Assembly: GCA_018268775.1 (NCBI GenBank)
Contig: JAFDVV010000028.1
Location: forward strand, 1 to 55,136
Source: Acidobacteriota bacterium
GTDB taxonomy: Bacteria; Acidobacteriota; Terriglobia; Terriglobales; Acidobacteriaceae
Length of the DNA: 55,136 bases
Reading direction: 5' to 3'
Of this stretch, positions 50,630 to 55,136 are shown piece by piece; positions within the stretch are counted from its first letter, which is position 1; every line of letters begins with the position of its first letter. The position numbers and the translations under genes are program-made. Under the pieces are notes generated by a model that had not been told where the DNA came from, did not search any database, and saw only the letters and a program-made list of their open reading frames with translations.

Positions 50630-50704
50630 TTTAGGGTGAGATGGGCTGCGCGGTAAGGATGAAAGCAACCGCCGGCCCAGCAACCCGTGTTGCAGCAGAA
50701 AAAT

Positions 50705-50730
50705 AACACTCCAGCAACCCGGGAGTGTTT
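50705..50730 (+). terminator. Hairpin with short T-run (terminator or attenuator)
   Basis: AACACTCC and GGAGTGTT pair with a 9-nt loop, followed by T. It lies 130 bp upstream of the FemAB-like paralogue B start, on its own strand, so it may end upstream transcripts or attenuate this gene. Confidence 0.45.
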
Positions 50731-50859
50731 CTGCGGAATCCAATCCCGTGTAGGATGTGTGCATCGTTCGCTGTACGCACGCGGGCCCTCTCAATTCATC
50801 CCTGTCCTGTTCGCAGTCCTGATGATCTGCCTCAATTTTTTGTCCGAGAGATTTTGGGT

Positions 50860-51999
50860 ATGCACACTGCCGTCTTTGAGAGATCGCGCGATCTCGTCTA
50901 TTCGTCGACGACGCCTCGTCAAACTCCGGGCGCCATGCGCGGGGCCGACAGCATTCTCCGTCTGTCCGATCCGCTGACCGGGCTCGCGGTCAGATGCGGC
51001 CAGTCCGGCGCCATGGACGACCTGGACTACTTCCTTGCCCGCCCGCAGATACGGAAGAAGACCCCTTGCCTGGTTGCGCTGCCGGAGTCTATACCGTCGC
51101 CGTCGAACGGCCTGGATGCCGCCGTGCTTCTCTATGAGCACCGCATCGGCAGTCACAGCCTTCGCATCTTCGCCACCGACGACACGACAGGCCGCAGGAC
51201 GCTGCTCTCACCGCCCGCCATGCGGTCGCGCTTTGCGCTCGCCGCCTGCCACACCTTGTTGGCCCAGGGCGCGCAGTGCGTTCTGATCTCGTTCCGTCAT
51301 GAAGAGACCGGCATCGCCCGGGAGATGGCGGAGCTGCTGGCCGACCGGGCTTTCGGCTGCCGGTGGGCGAGCCGCGAGCGCGAGATCGCAGGCCATCTTC
51401 CCTTCGCTTCGACCGTGGAAGCGACGCTGGCGCAGATGGGAGCGCGCACACGCAACCATCTGCGCTACTACCGCAGGAAAGCGGAGCAGCAGTTGGGCTG
51501 CGTCTTCGTGCCCGATGCGACGATCTCTCGCGAAGACTTCCTCGCGATGAACCGGGCGTCGGCCTACCCGGTGCCGGACGACAAGGCGGCGTGGCGGTAC
51601 GAGTCGCTCAACATCATGAAGTCGCCCCTGCTGTACGGCCTGCGCGACCGCGACGGCCGCTGGCTGAGCCTGATCGGCGGCAGACACTCGAACGGCAACA
51701 TGGAGATGTACTGGCAGATGAATCGCGACGATCTGCCCTCGCAGTCGTTGAGCACGGCCATGCGCTCGCTGCTGATCGAACACGAGGTGGCGATCGGCAC
51801 GCGCCGCCTCTACGTCGAGGGAGGCACGACGCATTCGATGAGCCACGCCTTCGTTCGCGAGAAGGCGACCGACCTGATTGTGCTGCGGCAGTCGCCCGTT
51901 GCGCGCATCATTCCAGCGCTCGTCAAACGCTTCCTGCCGCCGGAGAACATGCTGCTCCAGGTGCTGGAGGACAAAGATCTGGTGTGGAACAGGGCGTGA
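50860..51999 (+). CDS. FemAB/GNAT-superfamily protein, paralogue B
   Basis: A 379-residue protein, nearly the same length as paralogue A (378) with the start at 50860; the aligned core then begins at residue 52 or 53 in both. Shared blocks include MGARTRNHLRYYRRKAEQQLGC, VPDATISREDFLAMNR, GLRDRDGRWLSL, NMEMYWQMNRDDL and VEGGTTHSMSHAFV. The N-terminal 50 residues differ completely, as if the domain was fused to or adapted for another context. It lies on the opposite strand from paralogue A. Function as for paralogue A, unknown. Confidence 0.78.
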   Translation: MHTAVFERSRDLVYSSTTPRQTPGAMRGADSILRLSDPLTGLAVRCGQSGAMDDLDYFLARPQIRKKTPCLVALPESIPSPSNGLDAAVLLYEHRIGSHSLRIFATDDTTGRRTLLSPPAMRSRFALAACHTLLAQGAQCVLISFRHEETGIAREMAELLADRAFGCRWASREREIAGHLPFASTVEATLAQMGARTRNHLRYYRRKAEQQLGCVFVPDATISREDFLAMNRASAYPVPDDKAAWRYESLNIMKSPLLYGLRDRDGRWLSLIGGRHSNGNMEMYWQMNRDDLPSQSLSTAMRSLLIEHEVAIGTRRLYVEGGTTHSMSHAFVREKATDLIVLRQSPVARIIPALVKRFLPPENMLLQVLEDKDLVWNRA

Positions 52000-52039
52000 C
52001 ACTTCAACGGTCAGGCGCGGAAACCGGATTTGAATTGCA

Positions 52040-53248
52040 TCATGGAACAAGCACCGGGTGTGCCTTCGTTCCGCACAGTATCTCGTAGGGAATCGTCGCC
52101 GCAAGTTGCGCGTGGTCTTCAGCGGTGATGCCTTCACCGAGAACCACGGCTTCATCGCCCACTGCGATGCCGTCGACGCCGGTAACGTCGACGACCGTCA
52201 GGTTCATGGAGACGCGGCCGGCGATCGGCGCTCTACGCTGGCCGAACATGACCCACCCGGCGGATTTACTTGACGAAGAAAGCTCGCGGCGCAGGCCGTC
52301 GGCGTAACCCACCGGCAACAACGCAAGCCGCATAGGATGCGTCGCGGTAAAGGTGCCGCCGTAGCCGACGTGCGCCCCTGCGGCGATCTCGCGCACGCCG
52401 ATGACGCGTGCCTTCCACGTCATCACCGGCAGCAGTCTGGCGCGAGCCGCCGACTCCACCTCTCCGCTATAACCGTATTCGCGCTCAACTGCAAGGCAGT
52501 AGCCGTAGAGAGCGAGGCCGGTGCGCGCCATGGCCCGCGCGCCGATGCTGGCGGCAAGCTGTTTCAACCACTCGAGTGCGCTTTGCGCATCGCCGCCAGC
52601 GTAGAGGTTGTCGACCGCCGAGGAGTTGGCGGCGTGCACCCATCGCGGCCTGAGTCCCGTGGCCCGCACCTGTGCGATCGCCTGCTCGAAGGCGCGCTGC
52701 TGCGCCGCGGTTTGATGGCAGCCCGCAATCTCTGCGGAGGCAAAGTGCGTCATCACGCCTTCGAGCGTCAACGTGCTCTGCGTCGCGAACCACTTGAGTA
52801 CGGCGTCCAACTCCTCGCCGGCCGCGCAGCCCTGGCGCGACATGCCGGTGTCGACCTCGACGTGCACGGCGAGCGTTGTGCCGCGTGCAGCCGCCGCTTC
52901 GCTGAGCGCCTCCAGCTCCGCGATCGACCAGACGACAGGAGTGAGACCGTGCTCGACGATGATCGCTGCCTCATCGCTGAGTGAACCCGACATAACAAGG
53001 ATGCGCGGCTGCTGCGTAACACCCGCCGCCGCAAGATCTGTTTGAACCTGCGCCCCCTCGCGAGAGTCGGTAACGCCGAGCCACTGTGCTCCAGCCTGCG
53101 CAAGCACAGGCGCGCACAGAGCGGCGCTGTGCCCGTAGGCGTCGGCCTTGATGACGGCGAGCACCTCGACCTCTTCTCCCGCGATGGCGGCGAGAGTTTT
53201 ATAGTTGGCGGTCACCCGCGAGGCGGAGATCTCAATCCAGTTCTTCAC
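52040..53248 (-). CDS. alr: Alanine racemase
   Basis: A 402-residue protein: WIEISASRVTANYKTL, then VLAVIKADAYGHSA (PLP Lys), HVEVDTGMSRQGC, GVMTHFASAE, VGYGGTFTA (catalytic Tyr) and LLPVGYADGLRR, MNLTVVDVTGV. Fold type III. It makes D-Ala for peptidoglycan. GTG at 53248 is preferred because earlier in-frame codons would read into the family-1 repeat that starts at 53288. Confidence 0.95.
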   Translation of the reverse strand: MKNWIEISASRVTANYKTLAAIAGEEVEVLAVIKADAYGHSAALCAPVLAQAGAQWLGVTDSREGAQVQTDLAAAGVTQQPRILVMSGSLSDEAAIIVEHGLTPVVWSIAELEALSEAAAARGTTLAVHVEVDTGMSRQGCAAGEELDAVLKWFATQSTLTLEGVMTHFASAEIAGCHQTAAQQRAFEQAIAQVRATGLRPRWVHAANSSAVDNLYAGGDAQSALEWLKQLAASIGARAMARTGLALYGYCLAVEREYGYSGEVESAARARLLPVMTWKARVIGVREIAAGAHVGYGGTFTATHPMRLALLPVGYADGLRRELSSSSKSAGWVMFGQRRAPIAGRVSMNLTVVDVTGVDGIAVGDEAVVLGEGITAEDHAQLAATIPYEILCGTKAHPVLVP

Positions 53249-53287
53249 ACCTTCTATGGTAGCTGGCGAATGGTGTCCCTTTTCGAT

Positions 53288-53394
53288 TGTCATTTCGCAG
53301 TGAAACTGCCTGCCCTGAGCGAAGTCGAATGGGGAGGAATCTGTTTGCGGAGCGCAGAGAAGCAGATTCCTCCACTGCGTTACGGAATGACAAA
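53288..53394. repeat. Family-1 repeat
   Basis: Left TTGTCATTTCGCAGTGAAAC; middle AGCAGATTCCTCCACTGCG; right GCGTTACGGAATGACAAA. Confidence 0.85.
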
Positions 53395-53469
53395 CCGTGG
53401 GACGGAATGAATGGTAATTTTCGAGGGCATGCACCGTGTCGAGGTTTCCATGAAGATAGAGTTCTGAAG

Positions 53470-53558
53470 CCAAGAGGGCCGAAGGCCCGAAACATACCAG
53501 CCTGGGCCAAAGGCCCAGGTAAACGATCCGGAGCGAACGGAGCGCTGAAGGCGCGACA
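53470..53558 (-). repeat. Family-2 repeat, inverted orientation
   Basis: AGGGCCGAAGGCCC, CCTGGGCCAAAGGCCCAGG and GGAGCGCTGAAGGCGCGAC, the reverse complement of the copies at 4668, 9886 and 20896. Confidence 0.85.
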
Positions 53559-53565
53559 GAACCTA

Positions 53566-54306
53566 CTACATTTTGTCGGAAGCCGCGTGGCAGCTCGCGG
53601 ACGGTGCCAGCCACTCGCGGCGTTCCTCGACTGTGGCGACCTTGCGCAGGTGGTCTTCGAGGCGCTGGCCCTTCTTCGGCGAGAAGTTGCGTTCGAGGAC
53701 GGCGACCTCGTCCATGCGGTCGAGGCGGAAGTCGCGGAAGTCCTTGCGCAACTCGCACCACGAGGTGAGCGTCCAGACGCCGCTCCAGAAGACGAGGGCC
53801 AGCGGCCAGACGTGACGTTGACTGCGTTCGCCGTCCTCGCGCACATACTTGAAGGCGGCGACGCGCTGCGCCTTGCAGGCCATGTGCAGCATGTCGAGCC
53901 GCGTGCGCAGGTGCGGCTTCATGCGGTAGCCGGGTGCGTAGAGCAGGATGGAGTCGAACTCGTTGCGCAGGTCGGGCGGCAGCACGGCCTCGATGCGTTG
54001 CAGCGCCTCGTTGGCCCCCTGCACGTTTTCCTGGCCGCCCCAGGCGCGGACCAGCCGCGCACCGAGGACAAGCGCCGTCAGTTCCCCGCGCGTAAACATC
54101 AACGGAGGAAGGTCCATGTCTCGGCGCAGCGTATAGCCCACGCCGGCCTCGCCTTCAATGGGAGTGCCGGAGAGTTGCAGGTCCTGGATATCGCGGTAGA
54201 TCGTGCGCTGCGAGACCTCAAGTTTGCCGGCGAGCGATTGCGCCGTCAGAAGGCGGCCCTGGCGGAGAAACTGCACGATACGAAAGAGTCGGTCGGCGCG
54301 GCGCAT
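53566..54306 (-). CDS. YafY-type WYL-domain transcriptional regulator
   Basis: A 246-residue protein. Residues 1-55 are a DeoR-like helix-turn-helix (MRRADRLFRIVQFLRQGRLLTAQSLAGKLEVSQRTIYRDIQDLQ), then the WYL region: LRTRLDMLHMACKAQRVAAFKYV and SQRHVWPLALVFWSGVWTLTSWCELRKDFRDFRLDR; this ligand- or nucleotide-sensing domain binds oligonucleotides in other members. It lies 75 bp downstream of a divergent-looking VOC gene on the same strand, possibly its target. Confidence 0.9.
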   Translation of the reverse strand: MRRADRLFRIVQFLRQGRLLTAQSLAGKLEVSQRTIYRDIQDLQLSGTPIEGEAGVGYTLRRDMDLPPLMFTRGELTALVLGARLVRAWGGQENVQGANEALQRIEAVLPPDLRNEFDSILLYAPGYRMKPHLRTRLDMLHMACKAQRVAAFKYVREDGERSQRHVWPLALVFWSGVWTLTSWCELRKDFRDFRLDRMDEVAVLERNFSPKKGQRLEDHLRKVATVEERREWLAPSASCHAASDKM

Positions 54307-54381
54307 AAGGGTGGTCTGTTGTCCGTTCTCTGCTTGCCTCAAATTGTACTTACTGACAATGGAGATTTGAGAACGGACAAC

Positions 54382-54765
54382 TCAATGGCTGTGCAGGCCG
54401 ATGTGATTGCCCTCGCTGTCGCGCAGGCAGGCGAAGTGGCCGTGACCGCCTGGGACGGGGGTCTTGGGCATCAGCACCAGGCCTCCCGCTCGCGAAACGC
54501 GGGCAAGCACGGTGTCGAGCTCGCCGTCGCAGTTAAGGTAGACCATCGTGCCGCCGCGGCCCGGTTTCTGGAAGCTGCGCTTGACCAGCGTGCCGCCGGT
54601 ACCGGTGATCTCGGAGGCGAAGAAGGACATGGGTGTTTCGTCGTTGATGCGCTGCATCGGCGCGCCGAGCACCGTCTCGTAAAAGGCCGTGGCGCGGTCA
54701 AGGTCTTCGCAGGGAATCTCGAACCAGTTGATCGCATGCTGCCGCGAGGTTGTTTGTTCGCTCAT
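54382..54765 (-). CDS. VOC-family (glyoxalase-like) protein
   Basis: A 127-residue protein: INWFEIPCEDLDRATAFYETVLGAPMQ, PMSFFASEITGTGGTLVKRSF and HGHFACLRDSEGNHIGLHSH. His and Glu ligands at each half (WFEIP and GNHIGLHSH) match VOC metal sites. Reaction unknown. AGGAG six bases before ATG at 54765 sets the start. Followed by the WYL regulator on the same strand. Confidence 0.88.
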   Translation of the reverse strand: MSEQTTSRQHAINWFEIPCEDLDRATAFYETVLGAPMQRINDETPMSFFASEITGTGGTLVKRSFQKPGRGGTMVYLNCDGELDTVLARVSRAGGLVLMPKTPVPGGHGHFACLRDSEGNHIGLHSH

Positions 54766-54916
54766 CACTCACTCCTGAAATGAAACACAAAGGGCGACTA
54801 CAACAGGGAGCATAGCGGACCCCTGCTGACAGCATCATGTCAGCAGGTTTGGCGGGAGCGGCGGAACTTTGCACGGGGTTGAAACGGTTCCCGCGAGGTG
54901 TCGTTCCGAGCGGAGC

Positions 54917-55017
54917 CTTTGTCATCCCGTAGCGCAGCGGAGGGACCTGCTTTTCTCTCCAGCCCGGGTTCGCCTGAAAGAAGCAGATTCCTCCGCTGCG
55001 CTGCGGGATGACAAACT
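54917..55017. repeat. Family-1 repeat
   Basis: Left CCTTTGTCATCCCGTAGCGC with GGGACCTGCTTTTC; right AAGCAGATTCCTCCGCTGCG with CTGCGGGATGACAAA. Beyond it (55018-55136) I see no gene; the last bases (GCCGTCATTCT) look like the left end of another copy. Confidence 0.88.
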
Positions 55018-55136
55018 TTAGGAGAGAGGGACAGGCTTGCTCCACCGGGCTTTATTGCTACAAGTGAAGTGCGGGGCCGTTTCAATGCTGTTATGAACTT
55101 TCACCCACCCGCATCAAGCTCCTTTGCCGTCATTCT

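Noticed and set aside
53249..53761. Extension of alr upstream through the repeats
   Set aside because: It translates family-1 and family-2 repeats. The conserved N-terminus begins at 53248.
55092..55136. A possible gene start at the window's right end
   Set aside because: The ATG has no ribosome binding site and the end reads like the left arm of another family-1 repeat; too short to judge.

Overview
The window looks like chromosomal DNA of a high-GC Gram-negative soil bacterium, most likely an acidobacterium of the Terriglobia/Acidobacteriaceae type. This is inferred from a duplicated FtsX-like permease paired with PadR (the acidobacterial ADOP arrangement), a large TonB-dependent receptor with an N-terminal carboxypeptidase-regulatory domain, a PEP-CTERM protein, several Tat-exported enzymes, and very many short palindromic intergenic repeats. 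I see no rRNA, tRNA, CRISPR array, phage or complete insertion sequence.

Layout. 1-4.7 kb: a 30-codon remnant of a cysteine synthase start, a PEP-CTERM protein, a secreted Gfo/Idh/MocA protein, a tandem-repeat patch, a secreted RbsD/FucU-like protein and a secreted serine hydrolase. 4.8-10.5 kb: a pseudokinase-SPOR membrane protein, a coiled-coil zinc-ribbon protein overlapping a HAD nucleotidase, a LysR regulator divergent from a GNAT enzyme, and a DUF2251-like protein. 10.6-16.4 kb: PadR plus duplicated permease, an unknown protein, an Fsr-like MFS exporter and a small beta-barrel. 16.5-20.9 kb: a Tat-exported Gfo/Idh/MocA oxidoreductase convergent with a DUF1080 protein, a Tat-exported RidA protein, and a DoxX-like/secreted protein pair. 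21-26.3 kb: an O-methyltransferase divergent from an AhpD-like protein, dnaA without dnaN, DUF1801 and SRPBCC proteins. 27-30.2 kb: a sulfur (persulfide) locus made of a YgaP-like rhodanese, an ArsR regulator and a CstB-like dioxygenase-rhodanese, then a membrane protein. 30.4-34.9 kb: a Tat-exported SelA-like PLP enzyme with a Tat-exported RidA partner, MltG and a lipoprotein. 34.9-41.2 kb: thioredoxin 2, VOC proteins, a TetR-Lnt-like pair, one decayed and one intact toxin-antitoxin pair, and two unknown genes. 41.2-48.4 kb: a TonB receptor, a small membrane protein, a FemAB/GNAT-like protein, an HPP protein and a cytochrome b/molybdopterin fusion. 48.5-55.1 kb: ruvX, greA, a CDP-alcohol phosphatidyltransferase, a second FemAB-like paralogue, alr, a WYL regulator and a VOC protein.

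The strongest unexplained signals are (i) at least four dispersed palindromic repeat families, one of which has seeded tandem arrays; (ii) a PLP lyase-like enzyme and a RidA protein that both carry Tat signals and lie 50 bp apart; (iii) a degenerate kinase fused to a SPOR domain; (iv) two FemAB-like paralogues about 5 kb apart; and (v) a one-polypeptide cytochrome b/molybdopterin oxidoreductase whose catalytic domain appears to face the cytoplasm. Starts were chosen from ribosome binding sites and family length. Functions come from recognised motifs, not from any database search.
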